Assembly (NCBI RefSeq): GCF_013488205.1
Contig: NZ_CP040908.1
Coordinates: forward strand, 1,527,876 to 1,591,875
DNA: 64,000 bases
Direction: 5' to 3'
Origin: Empedobacter falsenii
Lineage (GTDB): Bacteria; Bacteroidota; Bacteroidia; Flavobacteriales; Weeksellaceae
A program made the translations under genes and the position numbers. Shown here piece after piece: positions 48,310 through 56,486 of the stretch. Numbering within the stretch: position 1 is the first letter of the stretch; each line of letters opens with the position of its first letter. The notes under the pieces were generated by a model, which was not told the origin of the DNA, searched no databases, and was given only the letters and a program-made list of their open reading frames with translations.

Positions 48310-49881
48310 ATGCTAGAGAATCTCACATTTTACCTGATCCTAGTAATCATCACCGTTTTGCTGGTGATGCTTGCCAAAAAAATAAAAGTTGCATATCCGG
48401 TTTTGCTGGTCCTGGCCGGTCTGGGCATCAGTTTTATTCCCGGCACGCCTAAAATTCATATAGAACCTGAACTAATATTTTTTATATTCCTGCCGCCACT
48501 TTTGTATGAAGCTGCCTGGGCGACTTCTTGGAAAGAATTATGGCGCTGGCGCAGGATTGTGGTCAGTTTTGCTTTCGTGGTAGTGTTTATTACCTCTTTG
48601 GTTGTAGCTTTTGTCGCCAATCATTTTATTCCTGGATTTTCGCTGGCACTGGGTTTTCTATTGGGGGGAATAGTTTCGCCGCCGGATGCCGTGAGTGCCG
48701 GAGCGATTTTGAAATTTGTAAAAATCCCGAAACGGTATTCTTCCATTCTTGAAGGTGAAAGTTTGCTGAACGATGCTTCATCATTGATTATTTTTCGCTT
48801 TGCAATGATTGCCGTTGCGACGGGACAATTCATCTGGCACGAAGTTGCCCTTAGTTTTCTGTGGATGTGTATCGGGGGTGCTGGAATCGGAATCCTTATA
48901 GGAATTTTCTTTATGAAGATGCACCGCTTGTTGCCAACTGATGCCAATATCGATATTGTACTCACAGTCGTAACGCCGTTCCTCATGTATCTTGTGGCGG
49001 AAGAGCTTCACGCTTCCGGTGTTTTGGCTGTAGTTTGTGGTGGTTTGTTGCTTTACAACAGAAGTCATTCTTTTCTGGCTACTTCATCGCGTTTAGGGAC
49101 GCTAAATGTTTGGAGCAGTTTGGTTTTTTTGCTGAATGGTATTGTTTTTATGATGATCGGGCTCGATCTACCACAGATTGTTTCAGGGCTTGAAACAGAT
49201 TTGTTCACAGCATTTGGTTATGGCGTTTTGATTACAGTTATTCTGGTTATAACAAGAATCGTTGCGGCTTATGGTGCCGTATTCACCACGATGATTATGC
49301 GTAATTTCATCACTGTTGCCGACCGACAAAATCCAGGCTGGAAAGTGCCTGCTTTAATCGGTTGGACGGGAATGCGCGGCGTGGTTTCACTGGCTGCCGC
49401 ACTTTCAATTCCGCTGACTTTGCATGATGGAACACCCTTTCCGCACAGGAACTTGATTTTATTTATCACTTTCGTGGTCATCCTGCTTACTTTGTTGGTT
49501 CAGGGTTTGACGCTGCCTTTTCTCATCACAAAATTCAAAATTCAGGATCCTGATTTTACCCGCTCTGAAAAGGAAATCGATAATGAAATCCGGAACGAAC
49601 TTGCAAAAATAGGAGTGAAAAGAATCCAGGATACCCATTTCGAAAAACTTGAAAAATTCCCGGCGATAAAGGATCAGTTACAAATCTGGGAAAATCGTGT
49701 CAACAGTTCGGAAGTCATTCTGAATTTTCCAGAATACCGTGAAGTTTACTTGGATATCATAAACCATCAGCGCGAATGGCTGATCTCCAAAAACCGTGAG
49801 GAACTTCTTCTTGACGAAGAAATTGTACGTAAACATTTAAAAATGCTCGATTTACAGGAAGAAAAACTGGGAATGCATTAA
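48310..49881 (+). CDS. CPA1-type Na+/H+ antiporter
   Basis: A 523-residue membrane protein with about twelve transmembrane segments and a cytoplasmic tail. LPPLLYEAAWATSWKEL, GGIVSPPDAVSAGAILK (PDAVS, ion site), LEGESLLNDASSLIIF (the ND motif) and GWTGMRGVVSLAAALSIPL are signature segments. Its GC content and codon use (many GCC, GGC and CTG) are clearly above those of the neighbours. A broken IS3 copy follows within about 120 bp, so acquisition by transfer is likely. Confidence 0.93.
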   Translation: MLENLTFYLILVIITVLLVMLAKKIKVAYPVLLVLAGLGISFIPGTPKIHIEPELIFFIFLPPLLYEAAWATSWKELWRWRRIVVSFAFVVVFITSLVVAFVANHFIPGFSLALGFLLGGIVSPPDAVSAGAILKFVKIPKRYSSILEGESLLNDASSLIIFRFAMIAVATGQFIWHEVALSFLWMCIGGAGIGILIGIFFMKMHRLLPTDANIDIVLTVVTPFLMYLVAEELHASGVLAVVCGGLLLYNRSHSFLATSSRLGTLNVWSSLVFLLNGIVFMMIGLDLPQIVSGLETDLFTAFGYGVLITVILVITRIVAAYGAVFTTMIMRNFITVADRQNPGWKVPALIGWTGMRGVVSLAAALSIPLTLHDGTPFPHRNLILFITFVVILLTLLVQGLTLPFLITKFKIQDPDFTRSEKEIDNEIRNELAKIGVKRIQDTHFEKLEKFPAIKDQLQIWENRVNSSEVILNFPEYREVYLDIINHQREWLISKNREELLLDEEIVRKHLKMLDLQEEKLGMH

Positions 49882-49999
49882 TTTTTAAAAACAAAACACT
49901 TTGTTGACGTGGAGAGTTATTCTTTTGTACTAAAAGATATTACACGTGAATTTTCTTAAAGGAGGTTTTGTTCAATCGTATTTATAAGACAATTATCAA

Positions 50000-50362
50000 A
50001 TGGATCAAATACACGGAAGACCCAATCATCCACAAACACAAGGAAAAATTGAACACTATTACAGAACCATCAAAAATGGTAAAACTTGATAATTACTTCG
50101 CTCCAGAAGAATTAAAAGCAGCTTTAGAAAATCTGTTTATCGTTACAATAATCAACGTTATCATGAGGCTTTGAATAACCATACTCCTTTGGATGTTTAT
50201 TTTGGTAGTGCAGATAAAATTTTGGAACAAAGAGCAAGTATTAAACAACAAACAATTACAAAAAGAAGGAAGTTGTATTTTCAAGAAAAAATAATAAATT
50301 TATAAACCAAACACTCTCTTAATTTTTAGGAAGAAGTATCCCATTTATTTTGATAACGTACA
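50000..50362 (+). mobile_element. Truncated IS3 element (orfB 3' end and one inverted repeat)
   Basis: Conceptual pieces [53 protein letters not shown] and [13 protein letters not shown] match the end of the OrfB at 32699-33682, but in different frames. The terminal repeat is present: read from 50362 on the minus strand it is TGTACGTTATCAAAATAAAT. About 1.1 kb of the element (orfA and most of orfB) is missing. The orientation is opposite to that of the full copy. Confidence 0.88.
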
Positions 50363-50557
50363 TTTTTTAAAAGTGTATAAAATCCATTAAGGAGAAATAA
50401 GAATATTTAAAAGGACTTTATTTCGTCCAAAATACCAATTTTCACTCAAATTTTTCAACTGATTTTATTAAAAATACAAATAAGGTACAAATATTTGATA
50501 CAAATAACTATAATAAACCTATAACATATTTATTCTTTTGTATACTTTGAAATATTA

Positions 50558-50597
50558 AAAAAACCTCTTAAAACATTGATTTTAGGAGGTTTTTTAA
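50558..50597 (+). terminator. Hairpin terminator in the 50.36-51.0 kb gap
   Basis: AAAAAACCTCTTAAAA CATTGA TTTTAGGAGGTTTTTT, a 16-bp stem, similar to the hairpins at 3291 and 7161. The 50363-51009 gap holds this, a nested hairpin near 50617-50671, and no gene. Confidence 0.75.
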
Positions 50598-51009
50598 TAT
50601 ATTTATACTATGTTAGTATTGATGAGGTTACTTTCCGATACAGAAAGTGTAAATCCCTTTATTCATCAATAGTGTAGGGGAGTGTGGTGTAGTATTAGTG
50701 TAGTGATTTTTGTGAATAAATTAACATAAAATACTAATTCTTGCTAACTTTTTTCATATCAATAGTAAATTATTTTAATAAATCTAATAAAAAAAATTAG
50801 TATTTTAAGTGAAATAATCTCTAATTGTTTTTTTTAAAACAAATTTATTTTAGTGGAACTGTTAGTTTATGTGATTTTTTCTAAAGTACAATTGTCTTTA
50901 ACCTCAAAGAACAACATATAATCTAATAATTTCTTTACTAAAAATATGACCTCAATCATAAATATAAGCAATAGATGCAGCTAATTTCGTTCATGTTAAT
51001 TCATACATT

Positions 51010-51645
51010 ATGAAAAAGTTGAAAAAATATCTAACAAAAACTTATAATGAAATTCCAAAACAAAGAGGAGGAGGCTTTCATGATACAGAAAGTAATAGAT
51101 ATTTCAATGATGATGGATTAATTGATGATTGTTACCAAATACTAAGATGTAGATTTCTTTCTATAAATAATTGGAAACATTTCTGTGGTGAATTTTCTGC
51201 TGATTTTAGATTGTTTGACCAAAGTGGAGCTCATGTTAATCGTTTACCAATTGTTGGAGATTTTATACGAATTGATATACCAGGACCAGGAACTTTTGGT
51301 GAAAATGGATTTGATTGGGTAAAAATAGTATCAATTTGCGAGCAAAAATCTATTGATGACAATCAAGCAAGTTTGTCTTTTATTTGTTCCCCATCTAGTT
51401 CTCCAAATAAAAAAAACAGCAAATTAATTGCTCATTTTTATAGTAAAAAGTCGACCTCAACTTTTCGAATAAGTAAAGATAATAATTTAATCAAAATAGG
51501 AGTATATGGTCGAAATGAATACCCTAACTTAAGTCATACAAACTTAATCAATTTTTTTAGAAACTTCATTATTGCTTTAGGAGGAATGTTTGGAATAGCT
51601 AAATTAGAATGGAAATGTTTATGTGAAGGCTTAATTAACTTTTAA
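51010..51645 (+). CDS. Hypothetical protein
   Basis: A 211-residue protein. A basic N-terminus (MKKLKKYLTKTYNEIPKQRG) is followed by a mixed alpha/beta body with VGDFIRIDIPGPGTFGENGF and a short hydrophobic helix near the end (FFRNFIIALGGMFGIAKL). I do not recognise the family. It precedes a 53-residue membrane protein by 12 bp, so the two may be an operon at the edge of the stress island. Confidence 0.65.
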   Translation: MKKLKKYLTKTYNEIPKQRGGGFHDTESNRYFNDDGLIDDCYQILRCRFLSINNWKHFCGEFSADFRLFDQSGAHVNRLPIVGDFIRIDIPGPGTFGENGFDWVKIVSICEQKSIDDNQASLSFICSPSSSPNKKNSKLIAHFYSKKSTSTFRISKDNNLIKIGVYGRNEYPNLSHTNLINFFRNFIIALGGMFGIAKLEWKCLCEGLINF

Positions 51646-51657
51646 ATTAAAACTGAG

Positions 51658-51819
51658 ATGAGAAATACATTTGTGTTGATAGCAACCATTCTAATAATTT
51701 TTTGGGGATTAATATATTTTGGATTAGGTATAAGCTATCATGGAATTGTGCATTTTCTATTATTTATGGCTTTTATTTCCTTAGTATTACGACTCCTTAT
51801 TGGAAAGAAACAAGGTTAA
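51658..51819 (+). CDS. lmo0937-like small membrane protein
   Basis: A 53-residue protein, MRNTFVLIATILIIFWGLIY and then FGLGISYHGIVHFLLFMAFI, ending LLIGKKQG. It has two transmembrane helices joined by a short HG turn, the plan of the lmo0937/DUF5670 stress-associated family. It starts 12 bp after the upstream stop. It is too short for many gene callers. Confidence 0.7.
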   Translation: MRNTFVLIATILIIFWGLIYFGLGISYHGIVHFLLFMAFISLVLRLLIGKKQG

Positions 51820-51866
51820 ATTAATTACTTTTACATATCACACTTATTAATGTTTTATTCTTTTTT

Positions 51867-51899
51867 AATACCCGCTAAATATTGCGGGTATTTTTTTTA
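51867..51899 (+). terminator. Hairpin terminator
   Basis: AATACCCGC / GCGGGTATT (9 bp, 8-nt loop) and then TTTTTT, about 48 bp after the small membrane protein. Confidence 0.85.
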
Positions 51900-51942
51900 A
51901 TGTATTGATTTTAAGAATTGAAAACGTTTTTATACTATTATG

Positions 51943-52071
51943 ATTTGAGTCATAATATCACAATCTTTATGTGAATAATTTAGCCATAGAAAGAAATCTA
52001 ATTAGTATTTCAATAAAAGTTAAATCCAATTTATGTCATAATAAATACTAGTCAATTTGTGTCATAAATTA
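51943..52071 (+). promoter_or_regulatory. Three TGTCAT/GTCATAA elements upstream of the acidic protein
   Basis: ATTTATGTCATAATAAAT at 52029-52046 is identical to 60040-60057 upstream of the catalase gene. Related copies are ATTTGAGTCATAATATCA (51943) and ATTTGTGTCATAAATT (52055). The two nearer sites are 26 bp apart. The element may bind a regulator of the stress island, with the Crp/Fnr-type protein nearby as a candidate. Confidence 0.5.
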
Positions 52072-52084
52072 CAAAACTACAATT

Positions 52085-52711
52085 ATGAAAAGAAGTAATT
52101 CAAACAACCACAATTCGCACAGTAATTCAAACAATGCTAAATCAACCTTAGAAGAAATTTATCAGCTGGGTTATGATCATGGTTTTAATGATGCATCACA
52201 AGATGAAGATTATGATGATGATTTTTCTGATTATGAAGAAGACTATGATGATTTTATAAGCGGTTATCAAGATGATGACTATGACGATGATGACTATGAC
52301 GATGATGATTACGACGACGAAGATTATGATGATGAAGATGATCAGGATAATAGAAGAGGAAATAGAAGAAGTACGCCACAGCGAGATAGTATGGGTAGAT
52401 TTGTTTCTTCTAATAATCGATCTTCTGGTCGTGGTAACCGTTCTTCATCATCACGATCTAATAACCGAAGATCTACTTCTAACTCTTCTTCTAATTCTCG
52501 AAGCAATTCATCAAGAAGTGGGAATAGCAGAAATTCAGGAAGTGGATCGGGAACTTCAAAAAGAGGATTTGCTTCAATGAGCAAAGCAGAACGTACGCGT
52601 ATTGCGCGTATGGGAGGTAGAGCATCTCATGGAGGTGGACGATCTTCTAATCAACGCGGGCGTTCTTCAAATTCAAGCCGTTCAGGTTTTGGAGGTAGAA
52701 GAAATGGTTAA
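52085..52711 (+). CDS. Asp-rich/Ser-Arg-rich protein with KGG-like motif
   Basis: A 208-residue low-complexity protein in three blocks. Residues 1-35 are Asn/Ser/His-rich with a short helix. Residues 38-88 are a run of Asp-Tyr-Asp repeats. Residues 90-208 are Ser/Asn/Arg/Gly-rich. Within the last block, GFASMSKAERTRIARMGGRA resembles the KGG stress motif. Charge segregates into an acidic and a basic half, which suggests a disordered protein able to condense or bind nucleic acid. The gene is real, since it has a matching promoter element and its own terminator. The function is inferred only from the motif. Confidence 0.75.
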   Translation: MKRSNSNNHNSHSNSNNAKSTLEEIYQLGYDHGFNDASQDEDYDDDFSDYEEDYDDFISGYQDDDYDDDDYDDDDYDDEDYDDEDDQDNRRGNRRSTPQRDSMGRFVSSNNRSSGRGNRSSSSRSNNRRSTSNSSSNSRSNSSRSGNSRNSGSGSGTSKRGFASMSKAERTRIARMGGRASHGGGRSSNQRGRSSNSSRSGFGGRRNG

Positions 52712-52720
52712 TTGTTTTAT

Positions 52721-52748
52721 ATTGCCTCTTTTAGGAGGGGCAATTTTT
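52721..52748 (+). terminator. Hairpin terminator
   Basis: ATTGCCTC / GGGGCAAT (8 bp, one wobble) and then TTTTTA, just after the Asp-rich protein gene. Confidence 0.7.
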
Positions 52749-52768
52749 ATTAAAAAAAATGAATAATT

Positions 52769-53335
52769 ATGGCAAAGAAAGAGTCTCATCAAATTGATTC
52801 AATGGATAAATCAATCGAAAATATTGATGATAAAATGAAAAAATCAGAATTGCATAAATTCTTTATTTCTGCACTTAAAGATATATACTATGCTGAACAT
52901 GCATTAATTGATGGATTGGAAAAAATGCAAAAATCTGCTACAACAGAAGAGCTTCAAGATGCTTTTGAGGATCATCAATTACAAACCAAAAAGCATATCA
53001 GCCGATTAGAAAAAGTTTTTACTTTACTCGATGAAAAAGCAGATAAAAAAGAATGTGAAGCAATAAAAGGATTAATAAAAGAGGCAGAAGAGATTATAAA
53101 ATCCACTAAAGACGGATCGATGACGCGTGACGCGGCTTTGATTATTGCTGCTCAAAAAATTGAACATTATGAAATTGCAACGTATGGAGGACTTGTGCAG
53201 TTAGCTTTGACAATGGAACATGAAAAGGTTGCTGATTTACTTGAAAAAACATTGTCTGAAGAAGAAGAAACGGATGATAATCTTACTGAAATTGCTGAAA
53301 CTTTAATCAATTTTGAAGCGGAAGAAGAAAATTAG
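52769..53335 (+). CDS. YciF/DUF892 ferritin-like protein
   Basis: A 188-residue four-helix protein. LHKFFISALKDIYYAEHALI, then FEDHQLQTKKHISRLEKVF and AAQKIEHYEIATYGGLVQLA carry the paired Glu/His ligands of a di-iron site (D-x2-Y-x2-E, E-x2-H, E-H-Y-E). The first 28 residues are a charged extension absent from most members. YciF-type proteins are stress-induced. The function, possibly a ferroxidase, is uncertain. Confidence 0.88.
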   Translation: MAKKESHQIDSMDKSIENIDDKMKKSELHKFFISALKDIYYAEHALIDGLEKMQKSATTEELQDAFEDHQLQTKKHISRLEKVFTLLDEKADKKECEAIKGLIKEAEEIIKSTKDGSMTRDAALIIAAQKIEHYEIATYGGLVQLALTMEHEKVADLLEKTLSEEEETDDNLTEIAETLINFEAEEEN

Positions 53336-53345
53336 TTCTGTGATT

Positions 53346-53397
53346 AGATCTCTTATTAATATTTATTCATAATAATTATTAATAAGAGATCTTTTTA
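53346..53397 (+). terminator. Hairpin terminator
   Basis: AGATCTCTTATTAATA / TATTAATAAGAGATCT, a perfect 16-bp stem with a 15-nt loop, followed by TTTTATTT. Confidence 0.85.
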
Positions 53398-53526
53398 TTT
53401 GAAAAGGATTGTACTGATAAAGTTTAACATACTCATTTATCCTATGGTATACTTATTGATTCTTTTTAAAACGATTTACTGCCTCTATTACTATATTTTA
53501 AAAACAAACCACAAAAGATTAATACT

Positions 53527-54126
53527 ATGCTTATTGATGAAAAATTATTGTATCAGTTTGGTGCTGAAAGAGTCTATTTTAAGAATGGAGAGACTGTATT
53601 TACGGAAGGTGCTCATCCTTCTTTCTATTATCAGATTATTGTAGGAAAAGTTAAAGTTAATCATTTTAATGAAGAAGGAAAAGAATCTATACAAAACATT
53701 CTATTACCAGGAAATAGCGTAGGAGAATGTTTCTTGTTTTTAGAAAGATTGTACCCGATGAACGCTCAAGTTATAGAAGATACCGTATTTTTAAGATTAA
53801 GTAAAACTAATTTTTTAGAATTATTGGAATCTAATCCTTGCTTATACATAAATCTTAGTCGTTGTATGTCAGAGAAATTGCATTATAAGTTTCTTATGAT
53901 GCAAAATAACTCCATTAATAACCCCATTATTAGAATGAAAGGATTATTGGATTATTTGAAAAATAATGCTATAGAATCAACAGTGCCTTTTTCTTTTAAA
54001 ATAGATTTAACACGACAGCAATTAGCTGGTATAACAGGAATGTGTGTAGAAACTGTAATTCGAACGGTCAAGTTAATGGAATCTCAGAATATGTTAAGGT
54101 TACAAAAGGGAAAAATACTGTATTAA
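53527..54126 (+). CDS. Crp/Fnr-family transcriptional regulator
   Basis: 199 residues. Residues 10-120 form a cyclic-nucleotide-binding-like fold (NGETVFTEGAHPSFYYQIIV, GNSVGECFLFLERLYPMNAQ). Residues 145-195 are the winged helix (LTRQQLAGITGMCVETVIRT). The cAMP-pocket Arg-Ser pair is not obvious, so the signal is not cAMP by sequence alone, and there is no Fe-S cysteine cluster. It sits in the stress island and is the candidate reader of the TGTCAT elements. It has a shorter paralogue at 55589-56005. Confidence 0.9.
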   Translation: MLIDEKLLYQFGAERVYFKNGETVFTEGAHPSFYYQIIVGKVKVNHFNEEGKESIQNILLPGNSVGECFLFLERLYPMNAQVIEDTVFLRLSKTNFLELLESNPCLYINLSRCMSEKLHYKFLMMQNNSINNPIIRMKGLLDYLKNNAIESTVPFSFKIDLTRQQLAGITGMCVETVIRTVKLMESQNMLRLQKGKILY

Positions 54127-54159
54127 AAAGAATTTGTTAAACTCCTAAAAACAACTATT

Positions 54160-54294
54160 ATGTTCCCACAATTTAAAGAATTTTTTTTATCTAGCCTGCA
54201 TATTTTCGCTTATATAATAATGCTTATAGGAGGATGGGTATTTTTATTTTTTTGGCTCAAAAAAAGAAAAAAGAGAAGAAATAGTAGAAAATAA
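54160..54294 (+). CDS. Small single-TM protein
   Basis: 44 residues: MFPQFKEFFLSSLHIFAYII, then MLIGGWVFLFFWLKKRKKRR and NSRK. One transmembrane helix is followed by a strongly basic cytoplasmic tail. It lies 34 bp after the Crp/Fnr gene. Coding status is probable from composition and context. The family is not recognised. Confidence 0.45.
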   Translation: MFPQFKEFFLSSLHIFAYIIMLIGGWVFLFFWLKKRKKRRNSRK

Positions 54295-54309
54295 TTTAAT
54301 TATTTTTAT

Positions 54310-54347
54310 TAGCCCATTATTATTTGTATACAATTAATAATGGGCTA
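54310..54347. terminator. Convergent hairpin
   Basis: TAGCCCATTATTA / TAATAATGGGCTA, a 13-bp stem between convergent genes. T-runs are weak. Confidence 0.55.
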
Positions 54348-54354
54348 ATGTTAT

Positions 54355-54699
54355 TTATAAATCTCTGTGTATCAATGTTATTAACTCTTGTTCTTTTTTT
54401 ACTTTATTGTAAGAAAATTTTGAATAAAAATGAATTAACATTTTTTTTGTTAGACAGATTTCTCCATGTGAATAATTATTCTTGTCAAGAAATTTGATTA
54501 CTGATGTTTTGTAGTCAGTAATTATATTTTCAAAAAAATCTTTTTTTTGTTTACATAAAGTAGTTTGACTAATTTTCTCAAGTGATTTAATAATAAATGG
54601 GGGATCAAGAATCAAATGTGCAGTTGTAGTTCCAAAAATAAATTCATGAATTAAACATAAAAATTCATGTTCTGAATGAGTATTATCTGATTTTTTCAT
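54355..54699 (-). CDS. Hypothetical helical protein
   Basis: A 114-residue protein with His and Cys scattered (SEHEFLCLIHEFIFGTTTAH) and a helical body. The family is not recognised. It lies 6 bp after the SDR gene on the same strand, so it is probably its operon partner. Confidence 0.6.
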   Translation of the reverse strand: MKKSDNTHSEHEFLCLIHEFIFGTTTAHLILDPPFIIKSLEKISQTTLCKQKKDFFENIITDYKTSVIKFLDKNNYSHGEICLTKKMLIHFYSKFSYNKVKKEQELITLIHRDL

Positions 54700-54705
54700 A
54701 TTTCT

Positions 54706-55557
54706 TTAGCCGTTTATGATTTCTCCACCATTTGGATGGATTACTTGTCCCGTAATAAATCGAGCATCTTCTGAAGCTAAAAATAAAAAAGCAGGTGCAA
54801 TTTCATTTGGCATAGCAGCTCTTTCCATAGGTTTGTCACTTCCAAATGTTGCAATTTTTTCAGGTTCAAAAGAAGATACAATAAGAGGTGTCCAAACAGG
54901 ACCAGGTGCAACAGCATTTACTCTAATTTCTTTTTTTACTAAATTAGCAGATAAGCTTCTTGTAAATGAAACGATAGCTCCTTTGCTGGCAGCATAATCA
55001 ATTAATTTTGGACTTCCCCTATAAGCAGTAACTGAAGTAGTATTGATGATGGTGCTTCCTTTTTGCATATAAGGTAAAGTGTATTTTGTCATCCAGAAAT
55101 ATGAGAATACATTGTTTTTAAATGTTTTTTCTAGCTGCTTCGTTGAAATTTCTTCTAATGTTTCACATTCCCAATGTAAAGCTGCATTATTAATTAAGAT
55201 ATCAATTTTATGAAATGATTCAATAGTTTTTTCAACTGCAATTTTACAATTTTTCTCAATAGACAAATCGCCTTTTATTATTTTACAATTGACATTAAAT
55301 TTCTCAATTTCTTTTTTAGTCGATAACGCCTCTTCTTTTTCATTTAAATATGCAATTGCGATATCTGCACCTTCTTTAGCGAAAAGTAAAGCTGTAGCTT
55401 TTCCAATCCCACTATCTCCACCTGTTATTAAGGCTGTTTTTCCAGCCAATTTTCCTTCTTGCGGATATATAATTGGATATGTCTCGGGAATTGGTTGCAT
55501 TTTTTTTTCTTTTCCTGGTCTGGTTTGTTGTTGATTTGCTTGTTGTAATTTTTTCAT
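54706..55557 (-). CDS. SDR oxidoreductase, general-stress type
   Basis: 283 residues of the extended-N-terminus SDR group (YghA/YdaD-like). The first 40 residues (QQTRPGKEKKMQPIPETYPI) are the typical leader of this subgroup. TGGDSGIG is the cofactor motif, NNAA replaces NNAG, and YAASK has the catalytic Tyr and Lys. The C-terminal RFITGQVIHPNGGEIING matches the family. Members accumulate in general stress and the substrate is unknown. Confidence 0.93.
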   Translation of the reverse strand: MKKLQQANQQQTRPGKEKKMQPIPETYPIIYPQEGKLAGKTALITGGDSGIGKATALLFAKEGADIAIAYLNEKEEALSTKKEIEKFNVNCKIIKGDLSIEKNCKIAVEKTIESFHKIDILINNAALHWECETLEEISTKQLEKTFKNNVFSYFWMTKYTLPYMQKGSTIINTTSVTAYRGSPKLIDYAASKGAIVSFTRSLSANLVKKEIRVNAVAPGPVWTPLIVSSFEPEKIATFGSDKPMERAAMPNEIAPAFLFLASEDARFITGQVIHPNGGEIING

Positions 55558-55588
55558 TTTTATTAGTTTTAATGTTTATAAAAAATAT

Positions 55589-56005
55589 TCACTTATAATT
55601 ATCTATTCCAAGTTTTCTGATTGATAAATGTTGAATCATAATAAATTTATGAAACAATTTTTCGCTCATACATTTACAAATATTACCATACAAATGAGGA
55701 TGTTTTTCTAAAAGATTATGAAAACTTACTTTCTCTAATTTTAATATGTCACAATCTACCATTGCCTGAATTGTAATAGTATATAGATCTTCCGAAAATA
55801 GAAATGACTCACCTAAACTTTGTCCTTTAGAAAGCTGAGTTTCTAAAACTATTTTTTCGTGTTGATAATTTTTTCTCTTTACTTTTCCACTTTGTATTTG
55901 TAGATAAAATTTTGCTGTTATGCCTTTTTTAATAATAAATTCTCCTGGTTTGTAGGTTTGCTGAGTTGCACCAAATTCAAATAATAAATCTTTGTCTATT
56001 AACAT
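55589..56005 (-). CDS. Crp/Fnr-like protein without DNA-binding domain
   Basis: A 138-residue paralogue of the regulator at 53527-54126. It has the same MLIDKDLLFEFGA start, cNBD core (SKGQSLGESFLFSEDLYTIT) and linker helix (CMSEKLFHKFIMIQHLSIRK), but it ends at GIDNYK with no winged helix. The sequence beyond the stop is a short leader of the SDR gene, so the HTH has not merely been frameshifted. It could dimerise with the full-length protein as a modulator, or be a remnant. Confidence 0.8.
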   Translation of the reverse strand: MLIDKDLLFEFGATQQTYKPGEFIIKKGITAKFYLQIQSGKVKRKNYQHEKIVLETQLSKGQSLGESFLFSEDLYTITIQAMVDCDILKLEKVSFHNLLEKHPHLYGNICKCMSEKLFHKFIMIQHLSIRKLGIDNYK

Positions 56006-56164
56006 ATCCTAAGTTTTTAAAGTAGTTTTAACCAATCTACTTTGATTTTTTAGTTCTATTTATGAGTACAATCATAACCTTATCAGTTTTCTACTTCTAA
56101 TTTTGACACACAATATGATGAGTCGATTGTCATTGTGTATTGTTTAATCACAAAAAGATATTTT

Positions 56165-56377
56165 ATGAAAACTATTGCAGTCATTACATTCTTATTCGTT
56201 TTATCAGCTATTAGCTGTAAACCAAGAAATGAAGTGTTACCGAATCAGAAAGATTCTATTATTACACATGATAGTATATTATCAGGTGAGTATCCAATGT
56301 CTCCTGACTCTGCTGATACTATACTTCCAGTCGATAGCACATCTTACGATGTCGACTCTATTAAGAGAAGTCGATAA
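56165..56377 (+). CDS. Small lipoprotein
   Basis: 70 residues starting at MKTIAVITFLFVLSAISC (Cys18 acylated). An upstream ATG at 56135 would add ten residues before the signal and is unlikely. The mature part is Asp/Ser/Pro-rich with repeats of DS motifs (DSIITHDSILSGEYPMSPDS). There is no domain. Confidence 0.7.
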   Translation: MKTIAVITFLFVLSAISCKPRNEVLPNQKDSIITHDSILSGEYPMSPDSADTILPVDSTSYDVDSIKRSR

Positions 56378-56395
56378 AATATCTATTTGTGTTAG

Positions 56396-56430
56396 GAGAA
56401 TTCCTATAAATATTAGGAATTCTCTTTTTT
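56396..56430 (+). terminator. Hairpin terminator
   Basis: GAGAATTCCT / AGGAATTCTC (10 bp, 9-nt loop) and then TTTTTT, between the lipoprotein and the oxidase operon. Confidence 0.85.
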
Positions 56431-56486
56431 ATTAAAGAGATCAATTCTGTATTGGATCTCAATATTTAAATTTTAATACTTCGATT

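Noticed and set aside
51658..51819. Toxin-like (type I) interpretation of the 53-residue membrane protein
   Set aside because: The two-helix lmo0937-like form and operon position fit a stress membrane protein better, and no antisense RNA is seen.
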